DNA of 64,000 nt, taken from contig CAJNOL010000174.1 of assembly GCA_905250125.1 (NCBI GenBank), positions 124,001 to 188,000 of the forward strand, written 5' to 3'. Source of the stretch: Rotaria sordida. Its lineage: Eukaryota > Rotifera > Eurotatoria > Philodinida > Philodinidae. The notes under the pieces are model-generated. The model saw only the letters and a list, made by a program, of their open reading frames with translations, was not told the DNA's origin and did not search any database. Shown here piece by piece: positions 10,201 to 22,540 of the stretch; position 1 is the stretch's first letter, and the number at the start of each line of letters is the position of its first letter. The position numbers and the translations under genes are program-made.

Positions 10201-13200
10201 ATTTAGAGGTATCGTTGGGGTTTCACGTGCTGGTGTACGTCGTCGAAAACTGACTCGATTTAAAAACTGATTATTACGCATTCTAAATGAACTAAACGAA
10301 CTAAAGAAAATAAATAATAATAATAATAATAATAGAATAGATATTTGTTGTAATTGTTTTTTTTAAAACAAATTATAAAAGAAAAAGAAAAACGTACACT
10401 GGATTAGGATTTGTTTGTGATGTTGTAGAAGGATTTGGTTCTTTACGTGGTGGACGTACATGTACTTTCCAAGTTGCTTTTGATAGAGATTTTTCATCAG
10501 CTGCATAGACACGCCATAAATTTTGTATTAATAAAACTGCAGGAATCTTTCGTCGTTTATAATGTTTTTGACGTTGTTGTTGTTGAACTTTTAATGCAAA
10601 ACCAGAACCAAGAATACCCTATAATATTTATCAAAATCAAAAAAAAAAAAGAAAACTATCGACATATAGAAGAAAATACCGCTGGTAGAGCAAAGAAACT
10701 AATACCAATAAATGAACATATAGCAGCAAGTAATTTACCAATATATGATGATGGTACTTTATCACCATATCCTACCTATATAAATATTTATCTTTTTTTT
10801 ATTTAATTCATTAAAACTATCTTACTGTGCATAATGTAATCTATCGAAAAAAGACAAAAAAAAAAAGAAAAATAAAAAAAAGTATGATATAAATACAAAA
10901 TGATTAATACATACAATACCCCACCATAATGCATCAGCAAATGTTTCAAATTTATGTCGATCTGTATCAATAAAATTTGTAATTGAACTAGTTGTCATTA
11001 CATTTGTTGTATTATTAATTAATGTTTCTTTTATTTCATTAATACTATCTTTTTCAACAAGAAACATAACAAATGATGAAAAAATAAGTACTAAAAATTC
11101 AATATAAATTGTTGTTATAAGTTCCTTAAAATAAGAACATATATGTAAAGTGCTTAGAATAACAAAAAAAAAGAAAAAAAAAGAAAACAAACTTGTCTAT
11201 GAGCATAAACAACAGAACCTAATAATTTCCAAGTACCACCACGACGATCCATTCTTAACATACGTAAAATTTGAAAAAAACGTAAACCACGTAATGCTGA
11301 TGCAGCAAAAACTCCATTACTACCTCGACTATTTAGACAAAGTGTTACAACAGTTGCCATAATTACAGTAAAATCTATATCAAAATATTCAAGAAATTTT
11401 TATTTTATTTTTTTTCTTTCTTTTTGTAATACAAACCAAGAGCACAAAATGGCTTTTTCATAAAACGTAAACGACCCATTAATGTTTGATAACGAGAACG
11501 ACAACCTGCACTCCATACACGCAATGCAAATTCCGTTGCAAGCCATATAACGACAATAATTTCCTTGATTAAAAAAAAAACTCAATTATATATCATTAAT
11601 AAACAGTTATTCTATTAAATTAATATTTACAGTTTGTAATAGCACTGTTGATGCTATTGATTCGTACTCAGGCATTGTAACCACAACAGAAAGAAATAGA
11701 CATAGAAAAACGGTGAGAAACCTAGAGAAATTAAATAATATTAAATATTTTAAAATATTTTATTTTATTTTTATTTTGTATTTCTAAGAAATATATATTT
11801 TATTTAATTGTATTACATGATGAAACTAAATCGATCAAATATTCCATTAACTACAATACTAGTCTTAGGTTTTTATTTGTTCTCGAATGCATTTCTGTGT
11901 TATATTATATAATGACTGACGTGTACTGTGTCACCTTGAATGTCAGGAAACTTTTTCTTAACAATGTGCATTTTAAATAGAGCATTTGAGAATTGTTTTT
12001 ATTATTATTTATTTATAAAGATTATTTTAATATTCAATATGTTTTGTTTTTTTTCTAATATTACAAATGTTTGATAAAATATTTAAATTGATTTATTTAT
12101 ATTCAATTATCTTAAAACAAAAAATAATTCGTGCATTAAAAACGACCCAAAAAATATATTCTCAATAATAATAGTCGTCAGCATCATCAAAAATTAGGTT
12201 CTAAATATTGATTTATTGAACTATTCTCAAATGAATATATATATTGGTCAGTAGAACAATTATTGAATCTTATTATTCATTTGGGAAGAAATAAATGATT
12301 GATTCTTTGTCTTTTGACAAAAGAAAAATTGATGACAATCATATTTAGTAAACAATATGAAAAATTTTATACAAAAAATTCTCAAGAAAATAACAAAACT
12401 TAGAAAATTTATACTAATATTATATGTTTAGTAATTATTATCAATCGATGAAAATTTTTATTTGTATCATATTTGATAAGATCTTGTAGAAAACATCTAA
12501 ATATATTCGAAAATTCTATTTCCTTATTATTCATATGCGCGTACATTAATTAGAAAAATATTTCAAAGTTTATAAAAAACATGTTTTCACATTGTAACTT
12601 TTAATTATGATGGTGTCCTTCCTTCATTGATGCCTATTTTTTTCTCATTTATACCATGCATGCGATAAAGTACAAGCTGACAAAATTAGTATCTCTGCAT
12701 GGATACACATTTGGATAAATGAAGTCATTTTAAATATTTATTTTCAATTTTGCAACATATAAAAGAAAACAACTCATGATTTCTTCATATTTACTCATTT
12801 CTATTCATATAAAAGTCACGCAATTTGTAGAAATTACAAAGACAAAAAACAAAAAACAAAAGAGAAAAAAGAAAAGTTATAATTTTTCTTCTTTATTGAT
12901 AATTTATATAAATGAAATATCGACACATGTTTATAATTGAATCTAGGTTTTATTTATTTTTATAATCATAAAAGATCACATGGAATCGATCAATTTTTTT
13001 TTTTCATAATATTTCATGATATGTTGTAAACTTATTTCAATGCTTCCAAAGGGAAAGAAGCAACAAGAGAAAAGCAGATCTGTTACTGAACTCTAATAGG
13101 CGATGACTTATGCTTATAATTTTAGTCTTTAGGGTCTTATTCTTTTCAATTAAAATAAGCACTATATGAGCTGGAAAATTTTTTTTTCCTTCTCTCTGTC

Positions 13201-14501
13201 TCTCTTTTCTTTTGTTATCCCTATGCCGGATGCTGAACGAATCGATCTTATTGAAATTATTTAATGATTTTTATTGTTTATCGATTAAGAAAATGATAGA
13301 AGAAAGAAACTTGTATATATGTGTTTTTTTTTTGTTTTTAAAAAAGAAATTAGTTTTCTATTCAGATGAAAGAAAAAGAGATAAACAGAAAATAAATTAC
13401 TTACACAATTGTATGATAAATAACAGCTTTATAACCATGTGGTCGTTCTAAAAAATTATATATACGTAATTGAATACGTCGATATTTTGCTGAACGTCTT
13501 TGAATTGGATGTAAAACAAGAGGTTTTCCAAGTAATGAAACACGTTTTTCAAGTAATAAACGACTCTGATTTGCTGATAGGCCAACTAATGGTCGATATT
13601 TTAATGGTGATACATATACAGGATGAAAATCCGCTGATAAACTAGCCGATGGTCCAGTTGTTGTTATAGGTATTGTTGTTGACATATCTTCTCTCATATT
13701 TATATATGTAACTGATGAACGTGGTTGAATATCAAATCCACTAAGTTGAGGTGTTGATGAACTTCTATGAATAAGAGTCGGTTTATCGTTAGCAAATGTT
13801 ACGCACGCAGTACGAGTAGGAGAATAATCGCGTTCATGAAATTCTATAGTTGTTGATGATGCTGTTGTTCTTGTTTCTATTTTAGTTGTGTCTAATGGAA
13901 ATATGAGGGACGTAGATGGTGATGTTCGAAAAAATTGATTCCTTTGCGTATGACGAGAAATATTGCGACAACGATGATGTTGTTGTTCATTGTTTTTACT
14001 TTCCTCTTCTATACTTTTGTTACTACCATTACTTTCTTGTTCGTTCTCATCGCCTGTGTAATCATCTTTCTCGTCATCATCATTGGCGTTCTCATCTATT
14101 ATGATAGATGTTTGTTGAACATTACTACAAGTTTCTGTTGACATTTTTTTCTCGGTTCGTTTTCGTAATATAGAACGTAATTTTGTTGGAGATGTTTGTT
14201 GTTGTCTTTCTTCTTGATTATGTTCTATTTTAATAGAAACAAGTTTTGAATTTTCATCATCATCATCATCATCATCATCTTCTTCTTCTTCTGCTTCATC
14301 ATCACTATCTTCGTTGTTTTCTTTTTCTCGATAATTTTTATTATTCTTCGTTAATATTGACATATTTTCTTCGATATTTATTGATATATTTGATGATAAT
14401 TCTTTATTATTATTATATTTAATTAAATGATTATTATTATTTCGTAAATTTTTTAAAGAAGTTCTCATTATGAAAATAATTAGAATATATCTGATCAACA
14501 A
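7267..14501 (-). CDS. KCNQ: Kv7 (KCNQ) voltage-gated potassium channel, 12 exons
   Basis: Complete channel subunit, about 984 residues. Coding exons in transcript order: 14501-13405, 11721-11631, 11563-11437, 11374-11193, 11124-10915, 10840-10826, 10775-10680, 10618-10398, 10300-10050, 9975-9762, 9707-9617, 7626-7267. All junctions are GT-AG and keep frame. Order of domains: a disordered 330-residue N-terminus with an acidic run, then the KCNQ pre-S1 segment (KYRR..YNFLERP), S1, S2-S3, an S4 with regularly spaced Arg ([14 protein letters not shown]), S5, a long turret, the pore helix [13 protein letters not shown] and filter TVGYGD, S6 with [14 protein letters not shown], calmodulin-binding helices A (IQNLWRVY) and B ([18 protein letters not shown]), and a C-terminal tetramerisation coiled coil ([19 protein letters not shown]). 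By family it carries M-type or IKs-like current at the plasma membrane. Met12 (14468) is an alternative start. Confidence 0.93.
7627..9616 (-). other. Last intron of the KCNQ gene
   Basis: A 1,990-bp intron between the exon ending IERQ and the final exon starting VDSLD. It contains a SINE copy at about 8270-8580 in the same orientation as the gene. Apart from that it is AT-rich, without a convincing alternative exon. Confidence 0.85.
8270..8580 (-). repeat. tRNA-derived SINE, copy C (in KCNQ intron)
   Basis: Read on the minus strand, it starts with a tRNA-Ser-like promoter segment (CGACTGAGTGGCTA, an A-box-like block) and a degenerate B-box region. A body follows that aligns with the copies at 18.1 and 42.8 kb. 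Shared blocks in order are AATCACTAACAGCTGTTTGTCT, ATAGCATGCTGACTT, GTTGTGACATA and GGGATTAGTTAACG. Divergence from the other copies is high, so it is an old insertion. No open frame is present. Confidence 0.65.
10826..10840 (-). other. 15-nt KCNQ microexon encoding ITLCT
   Basis: The flanking exons end in ...WWGI and begin VGYGDK. The five missing pore residues are supplied by a 15-nt segment flanked by CGATAG (acceptor) and GTAAGA (donor), giving WWGI-ITLCT-VGYGDK, the exact pore spacing of the family. The last residue, Thr, is the first residue of the K+ selectivity filter. The flanking introns are 50 bp (10776-10825) and 74 bp (10841-10914). Confidence 0.9.
11722..13404 (-). other. First coding intron of the KCNQ gene
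   Basis: A 1,683-bp intron joining the cytoplasmic N-terminal exon (ends ...YHTI) to the S1 exon. The donor is GTAAGT and the acceptor ends CTCTAG. The interior is AT-rich and no transposon or extra exon was recognised. Confidence 0.85.
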
Positions 14502-17400
14502 TAGTCATGATTATGATAACAAGTAAAAAAACATTGTTTTCCAGCTTTTTCTACCTAAAGAAAAATACAAAAGAAAGAAAAAAATAAATAAAGAAAACTG
14601 AATGACAAACATATGGCCGGATGTATGATGATACTACGTGTGCAAACAACCTTTCAAACAATCGATAAAATCCTAATGTTATTATGTATCATTATCAGAC
14701 ACATATTCGACATCCGTTTAGCCTATGATATTTTATGTAATTTACTTGATTATATATAAAAATCTATAGTATATATATATATATATATTTATAATAGATA
14801 TAGTTTTGCTTATTTGAAACTTATTCGAATAATAAATTGAAAAAAATATGATGCTCTTAAAAGAGCATTTACTTTAGTAATAAAAAACTATCCAATATAA
14901 ATAAAGTAATTCCGGTGCTTAAAAAACAAACGATGAATACACATATAGATACATTTATCAAAAAGGAAAATGAACCATATTTGTCTCTTTCTTTTTGTTT
15001 TGACTATTTAATTTATTCAATAAAAATAGACCTACTCTTATTACTCCCTAAGGCATCTTTTATAAATTGAAAACAAAAAAAAAAGAAAATCATAGACACA
15101 ATACTACTAACCAATATGGATCCTTTATGATTATTCTAGGTTATGATTATTATGATAGTCATTATCAAAGTGAGTAGCACCATGTGTGTCAATGTATGAA
15201 AGAAAAATTATAAAAAGAAAATGGGCCGATGCCAATAGTAAAAGATCGAGAAAAGGCTATTCTTTTGTGCTTTCAAGCTGCTGTTTTAATACTTATTTTT
15301 TGTCTCTTACATTTGCGTTATTGTTCTCTAAGTATGTAGGCATCATAATGACATAGTCACACTCACCAGTGCCAATAGTTAGTCTGCTATTATTGACAAA
15401 AAAGCTGAGACAGAAGGAAATAATGTGTGAACGTTATACAAGCAGTCCTATTCATCCACTCGGTTTTTTTTCTCTCTATCTTTTTTTTTTTTTTATCAAA
15501 GACCCTTTTCTCTGTTTTTCTTCTTCGCTCATGGTCATACTCGAGGCTGTTTGTCTTGTTTTTCGCTGTCGTCTTTTCACCATAATCATATTTCATCATT
15601 TATTCGATACCATGTGTCATCTCTTTTCTCTATGTCTTCGCTTCATAACTAACGTATGGATAAACTCAATAAGATCTTTCATATAGATATATATTGTTTT
15701 TTTCTCTTGCTTTCTATTGCAAAAAAATCACCATCTTACTTTAAGAGTATTTTGAGTGCATAAAAGACAATCGTTTACTAACGAATTGAAGAGAACTTAT
15801 TTCTAATCAAATGACTATATATGAAAACCGCATAGTTTTCAACAATTGATCAATATTAACTTATAAATAAACTAAAAATAACGAGCATATTTTGTTGTAG
15901 TATGTTTTATCTTGAATTATTATGATAGATTAATTATCACATTTATCAATTAATTTAAAAACTATTCATGTCATTTAGAAGCTATTCTTTCTAATATAAA
16001 AAGATAACGACGTATAATAGTATGAAAATGTCATGTTAATAGAGAGAATATCAATGATTTATTGACATTCATCTTCGATGAGACGAATGTGTACGATGCA
16101 AATAATAACATGTTAACTTAAGTCAACTAAGTATGGTACTCGTGTATCCAAAATCTTAGTTTTTTTTTGTATTCTTAAACGAAAGAAAAGAAAACAACAG
16201 TAAATTAACTATTCTATATTCAAATCATCAATGAAAACAATACTTTGTTATGAATCTTATCGAAATGAATAATATATATTAAAATTTACCTTATTTGAAT
16301 AAAGCTTTTTTTTTTTCTAAATTAATATAATTTCTTTAATTAACATGAAAAGATATGTCTTCAGTTTCTTTTTCTATTCAATCAAGTTCTTTTGTACTTC
16401 CACATAAACGTATATATATATATATATATATTTTAATTTTAGAATTGACAATAGCAGAGAAGGAAAAGGTACTTCACCATATAGAAGGAAACTAGAAAGC
16501 TTTGTCAACCTACAACGGTCGTTCTTCTCTCTCTCTCTCTCTCTTTTCATATTATCAAATAATTACACGATATTCATTTCCTTGATGATAATTGTTAGAA
16601 CTATAATGATGATAATAATAATAATAATAGAAAAAGGAAGGAGGAAACTGATTGTTCAACGCACATTGATCTAGTTTCAAATCGATTTTGAAAGGCTGAT
16701 GCAATTGTGACAAAAACACTTAGATGCGCTCTCTCTTTCCTCTCGTTTGACTTCTCTATTGAATTGATCATTGAAGAACAACTCATAGAATCTATAAAAC
16801 AATTTGATGAGTATGCAGATTATGGTGTTTGCAAGTTTCTATATATCGACAGATAGACACTAAATGAATATATATAATCGTTTCTAAATATACATACATA
16901 AAACAAAGCACGATAAGCTTAAGATCGAATAATGATTCTAATATAGGCCGAGTATGTTGAATTGGAGTGTGAAATGAGTCGTTCACTCGTTCTGTCTAGT
17001 AGTGTATTCATTTCTATCAATGTGCGTTTTTTTTTATCACAGAAATGATGCGGAAAATAATTATCTACTAACAGAGCAGATCGGAAAAGCAAGAAATATA
17101 GAAAGAAAAAAAAAACAGAAGAAAAAAAAATATATGGATATTAGATTATCTTTACAACTTGAAAATTTACTTCTATTTTCGATAATATAAGTTCCATTTA
17201 TTTATATGTATATTTGACTTCATCATATGCTTCTTAATAAAATAATTAATTGTTTAGAAAAAAAAAAAAAAACTCAGTGAATAAGATCAGATATTAGAGT
17301 CATTGACAATAGTAATTGAACAACATATTTTTATTATGGAAATCAATTTGAGTAATTTGAGAATATCATTTTTTGGAGAAATCTCTCCAAATAATAAGAA
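14502..17400. other. Gene-poor interval upstream of KCNQ
   Basis: It includes the KCNQ 5' flank and is rich in A/T homopolymers, with TA repeats near 14770 and 16412, a TC run near 16523-16545 and an AAT/ATG-rich run near 16605-16630. No exon with recognisable protein similarity was found. An unannotated 5' leader exon of KCNQ could lie here. Confidence 0.5.
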
Positions 17401-17433
17401 AGTTTCTGAGATGAAACTTATGTCATTAGGTTG

Positions 17434-17929
17434 AGTCTACTGAGACTAGACAAAACCTATAATGATCTGTACCCTTGTTACTTTTTGTTTTTCGAGTTAT
17501 GAACATTTTATTGAGTTTCCGATCTAATACGGGGTATGTCATTGCATATTTAATGCCGTGATTTTTATCTGAAATTTTGCCCATAACGAGATCTTATGAA
17601 CACTATCATATATTGAAAGTTTCACATATAACGAATGTTTTCATCTTAACATATCATATCCTCAACAAGTGCACATATTTCAGAAAAATTTGATTTTCTT
17701 GTAAATTTGTGATCTAAGAAAGAAAGTATTTTTCATAGCTGAAACTTTCGGTGTATGATAATTTTAATGAGACTTATTTATAGGGATAATTTCAGGTTGA
17801 GAGAACAATATTGAATATTTAATGGCATATCCTGCATTAGGTCAGGAACTCATTAAAATGTTGAGGACTCGAAAAGAAAGTAATAACAGCAAGACTCCAT
17901 TATAGATATCGTATACTATCAGTAGATAC
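17434..17929. mobile_element. Foldback element, about 0.5 kb
   Basis: The two halves are imperfect inverted copies. Blocks such as GTCTACTGAGACTA (17434) match the complement of the segment ending at 17929. TTTTTCGAGTTATGAACATTTTATTGAG (about 17490-17516) matches the complement of 17842-17870, and ATTGAAAGTTTCA (17613) matches the complement near 17745. The centre is near 17682. There is no coding capacity. Arm divergence suggests an old non-autonomous element. Confidence 0.65.
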
Positions 17930-18006
17930 AAACTAATAATACAAACCACGTTTCAAAAGCTTTTTATCACTTGAAGAGCTTCCCTTTTTTAAAATAAATT
18001 GTTAGT

Positions 18007-18534
18007 AATATTTTGCTTGTTTTGTTTTTTTATTTCAAGGATAAGAGTTTCTTAAAAAAACAAACTTTTCTCTAGAATCTATTCACGTGAGCATCGCCCG
18101 AAGTGTTTCAACACTTTGAGTCGCTATTGCTGAGTAGTTAAGTTCTTTAGCACGTACTACCAAGGTACTATATTCGAACCATAGCACCATCAGACATGGA
18201 ATAACCTTGGACAAGTCACTAATGACTGTTTTGTCTCGGATCACCCGTACAATAGTATACTGACTATGTTGTGATGATCCTTGTGGTTAGTCAGTGTGTA
18301 AAGGGAGCTCAACTGATCGAGTGGAAGAACTCTGAGGTAGACTGGTCTTCTGTTCAGAGATGCAACTAGTAATAATTGTAGGGAAAATATCGAACTTTCG
18401 AAACAATCTCCGAATAGTACCTTATACCGCGAAACAGTCGAAAGGTGGAGTATTCTTATTCTTCAGCATTTTTGAGTTCATATAGAGGAATTCATGTCGT
18501 CAGATCTTTTCTCCAATATTTTGCTTGTTTTGTT
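18007..18534. repeat. 20-bp direct repeat flanking a SINE-containing segment
   Basis: AATATTTTGCTTGTTTTGTT occurs at 18007-18026 and again at 18515-18534. The segment between them contains SINE copy A. The repeats could be a target-site duplication, but the tRNA-like start of the SINE lies about 90 bp inside the left copy, so a local duplication is equally possible. Confidence 0.5.
18112..18440 (+). repeat. tRNA-derived SINE, copy A
   Basis: It begins with a tRNA-Ser-like segment. An A-box-like block (TTGCTGAGTAGTTAAG, about 18126) is followed after a normal spacing by a well-kept B box (ATATTCGAACC, about 18170). A non-tRNA body follows with blocks CAAGTCACTAATGACTG, GTCTCGGATCAC, ACAATAGTATACTGACTATG and GTGGTTAGTCAGTGTGTA. 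The same blocks recur at 42.8 kb (+) and 8.4 kb (-). It has no open frame. This is the best-preserved copy in the window. Confidence 0.75.
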
Positions 18535-18546
18535 AAATTTTTATCC

Positions 18547-18808
18547 TAGGATAGTCTACTGCTGAGAATATTGAACAGAGAATTTTTCACTTGAAAATTC
18601 GTCTGTAATTAGGTCTCATAATCCTAAGAAAATCCTAACATTTGCATCTAAAACGATTACTCCTTACTCGAGTTATTTCATGATAAAAAATCGATTAAAT
18701 TGTTCGAATCTTCTTAGGATTATGGGATCTAATCATAGATAAATTTTCAATTTAAATATTCTCTATTCAATATTCCTGAAAATATGCTGTCCTATGGTGT
18801 CATTCTTG
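18547..18808. mobile_element. Short foldback element
   Basis: The left arm (GAATATTGAACAGAG and ATAATCCTAAGAA) is repeated inverted on the right (TTCTTAGGATTAT and CTCTATTCAATATTC), centred near 18668. Overall length is about 260 bp with no coding capacity. Confidence 0.65.
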
Positions 18809-20650
18809 TCTAGAAATCTTCTCGAAAATATGAACTCAAACACGATGAATTACTTGAAGCAGTGCCTTCATTAATAGATATCATTAAATTTATTGTAAGA
18901 TAAAGAGTAACCAAGAAGGAAAAAAAGAAATTGATAAATTTTGTTATCATTGTTTTTTGTTTTAAATTTAAAACGACTTTTTAAAAATGTAATTCAGAGA
19001 TAATTTCATTTCTTTTCATTCTAATGTTGTATAACAATACAAAAGAATACTTTTGAATTATGATGAATCTTATCTTGGAGTAAAAAACAAAAACAAAATG
19101 TAGGCGTTTCTTGATCAGAATTTATTGATATCACTCATGTTCTCAACATTTGTATTCATATACTATGAACGATACTTTATTAAAATAAAAAGTAATTTAT
19201 TCAAGTATCAGTTTAAAATTATATGAAGTATTACCAATCTTTCCATCTACGAAATTCTTTTTACATATAGAATTTATAATAACGAAAGTTTTCGACGTTT
19301 TCTGAATTATTTTACCTTTGTCGATATCTTTATCTCATATTCGAAATGATGATAATTTACCCAAGAAAAACTAAGTTTGTATCAATTAGGAGAAAGTAAG
19401 TGTTGCTAAATTCTGGTAAAAATTTTTTTATATAAAACAAATAGAAGTTTTAAAATTCATAAAAACAATATTTTATAAGAATTATAAAAATGATCGTCAT
19501 TCTAATGATTTTTTATTTATTTCAAACAAATCCAAATTGATACTATGCATAAATCTCAGAAAATCAAGTGTACATGTTTTTCTTCTGTTTACCAGTCAGA
19601 TCTAGTAAAAGAAATAATTTATAAAACATTCAAATAGCAGTAGACAACAATTCGATCTTTGCAAAAAAAAATAAATAAATAATCATTTCAAGATGAAATC
19701 AAAGATTTAAATCAAAAATGCTTTTATTGAGGGAACATGATTCATATCAAAGTATGCCAACATCAAGAGAAATATTTCCCGTATGAATATATTTATATAA
19801 ATGTTCATATAAAGTGTCAACGAAATAATGCTTGAAAGAAAAAAAATAATCTGTCTTAATAATAAAGAAGAATGATCAAAGACAAAAGAAAAAAAAAATG
19901 CCTCTCAATCATTATATCTATAGAGATTTTATTATATCTCATTGATTTGTCTTTATTCCATTGATAAAGTATGTGTACGAGTGAAAGACTGAAGCATCAT
20001 TCTCTTATATATATATATATAATTCAATTATTTTCGATCATTATTCTTCTAGGGATCTTCATTTTCCCCCGATGATCAATGACTGTTATTCGAATAAGAT
20101 GATGTTGTTTTTTTAGTTTAATCATATATGCCCAGTAGACAATCTTTTTTTTCCACTTGAAATAATCATTTTTTGTTATCGATCAGACACTTCCTCTAAC
20201 CCTCTCTAGGTTTTTTTTTTTAAAATGAATTGTTTACTTGTATTCAAAATGCTTAATTGTATAAGAAAGAAACGTTGCATTTGTCATTTCTTTGTTGTAT
20301 ACGTAACATTCAGATCAAAGAAAGAGAAGGATTCAATTAATTTCCTTTTTTTTATAGTGAAATACGAGATGAATTTCTTTCTGAAAATTGACAAAAATCT
20401 TCTGGGAATAATTTATCTATTACAAGACAATCTTAAGAACGACGTAAATCGATCATATTTCTTCGCTTTATTTCTATTGATCCTTGAGCGAAAAAAAAAA
20501 ATAATGCAAAATGCATTTCATCATAAAAATTAGTTTTTCTCTATGACATGAAGGACATCATCAAATACACCGATGAGCGAATCTTGATAATTAAATTTGA
20601 CGTTTGAATATTCCGGCCACCATCATAAGAAAAAAAAACCGTTCAGAACA
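18809..20650. other. Intergenic DNA, no gene recognised
   Basis: AT-rich, with a TA repeat near 20008-20021 and many A/T runs. The longest open frame (20225-20533, +) is Lys/Phe/Ile-rich, low in complexity and has no domain. Confidence 0.45.
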
Positions 20651-20654
20651 AACA

Positions 20655-21262
20655 AGCTTTTACTCCATATACTAACGAAGAAGCCTCTTCAGCTACCTCC
20701 TTTTGATTTTAATGTTTTATTTTGGCTATAGATACTATCTTGTGTTCTAATAACAATTCTAAAAGGATTTGGATTCCTATTGAGAGTTGACTAAGCTATC
20801 GAATTTTGTTCTGACACGTTGTGTATATAGAGAACTCAACTAGACTAGCTTTTATGAAAAATTCAGAAGTGTTGAACAAAATCTCTTTGAGATATGAGAC
20901 TTTTAAGCTATAGATCATTGTTCATGGATAGTGTATATAACATGCATTTTTTTTTCAAAGTTTAATATCTTGAAGAGATTTTGTTCAAAACTTTTGAATT
21001 TTTTTATGAAAGCTAATTTAGTTGAATTCTCTAATTGCACGATGTTTCAAATCAAAATTTAAAAAAAAAGTTTTCCAAAAATCTGGAACATCCATAGAAA
21101 ATAGATATATTAAAAATTCGATAGTTTAGTCAAATCTCAATAGGAACTCAAATCTTTAGGATTTTTTATTAGAACATCATTTAGTAACTATAATCGAAAA
21201 AAGAAATTGAAATCAAAAGAGAGCAACTGAAGAGATTTCCTCGTAAGTCGTACGGCAGTTGT
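20655..21262. mobile_element. Foldback element, about 0.6 kb
   Basis: Long imperfect inverted repeat. CCTCTTCAG (20683) pairs with CTGAAGAGA near 21224. TTCCTATTGAGAGTTGACTAA (about 20773-20793) pairs with the complement near 21132-21153. TTGAACAAAATCTCTT (about 20872) pairs with AAGAGATTTTGTTCAA (about 20972). The centre is near 20930-20960. No transposase is present. Confidence 0.7.
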
Positions 21263-22540
21263 GTTCGATCATTGTATGTTCAAATTTGAAGGATGAATAT
21301 GAACAAAGAACCAATATTGTATCGCCAAAAAAAAGTTATAAGTAATATTTAGAATATGGAAATATAAAAGGTGCGCCATAATAACTGAGGATAAAGTGTC
21401 AACATTTTTCATGCTTTCTCTTGTTATATAGAAGGCTGAAATTCTTATTAAATATGTATCCAGGTAGCTCAGGAAACGCCATTTAGATATGATAAATGGT
21501 AATCTTGTGAAGTTTCTTTTTCTTAAGTGTAATGATGTATAAAACACTTTTCCGCAAACTTTTCACTCAGTTCATTCCACACATTTTCAGTTCGTTATAA
21601 ATCAACAAATTTTGCATCCGCTATCTAATGTTTCTATACATTGATTGAATAATTATGCTGCGAACCGTGCGATCAATACTCCATGTTATTTTCAAACGAT
21701 ATAAATTCAATACAAATCATTTACGTTCTCTTCTGTGTTCGTAACTAGTGAACATTTAAGATAAAATTTATCATTAAATCTAAAAGATCTCAGATATGAA
21801 TGAATTTCTATACACTGTCGCCATTGACTACATTGTAAAAATGTTACAAAAATCTAGTACGACAATTCATGTATGTTAATCTTGTTCATGCATTTCAGTC
21901 CTACTAGTTTTAACTAGAGAATTCAAACTTTGGCATACCAAAAATTTTAGTTAGATGTATAAATGTTTAAAATTTCAGCTTTTCACACCATGAAAAAGTA
22001 TGAAAAATATCGTTGACAATTTATTAGCAGTTATTATGGACATCCTTTAGTACTTTCAGTACCTTACTCTACTTATTTGTTTAGCTTCTATTTTAATATG
22101 TTTTGTTTTCTTGACATACACATCTATTGTAGCATGGTAATAGCAGCTATTCAGCTGTTCAATCAGAGTCACATCCGGTATGATTTTTCCTTATCGGTAT
22201 CGGTATCGGTACCGATCGGACTGGACGGAATTATTTTTCTCATTCTATAAGTGTCGAATCAACCTCTAAATCACTACAAAAATTACGTAAGTTATCTGTG
22301 AAATACGATTGTTAATGAGTTTTGAAGTATATAGCGAGAAAATTAAACCTGTCCTCCCTCTAGCTTGCCATAAAGACCACGATAAACATGCTGATGTAAT
22401 TTTAATCTACAGACAGCCTGTGACAGAGATGTTCATATGTTTGTAACGATCTAGAGAGTTTTTCCATCTACTGGTTTTTGATTTCGCCATGGTCTGCCAT
22501 AGAGATAATGAAGTTTCCTCAAAAGAGAAAAAGTGCAAAT

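Noticed and set aside
10435..10806. Plus-strand open frame across KCNQ exons
   Set aside because: It is the complement of confirmed KCNQ exons and reads through introns.
13916..14141. Plus-strand open frames opposite KCNQ exon 1
   Set aside because: They are shadows of the acidic and Ser-rich coding sequence.
21269..21547. Possible transposon fragment around a minus-strand open frame
   Set aside because: The flanks have short transposon-like motifs, but no catalytic signature or terminal repeat could be shown.
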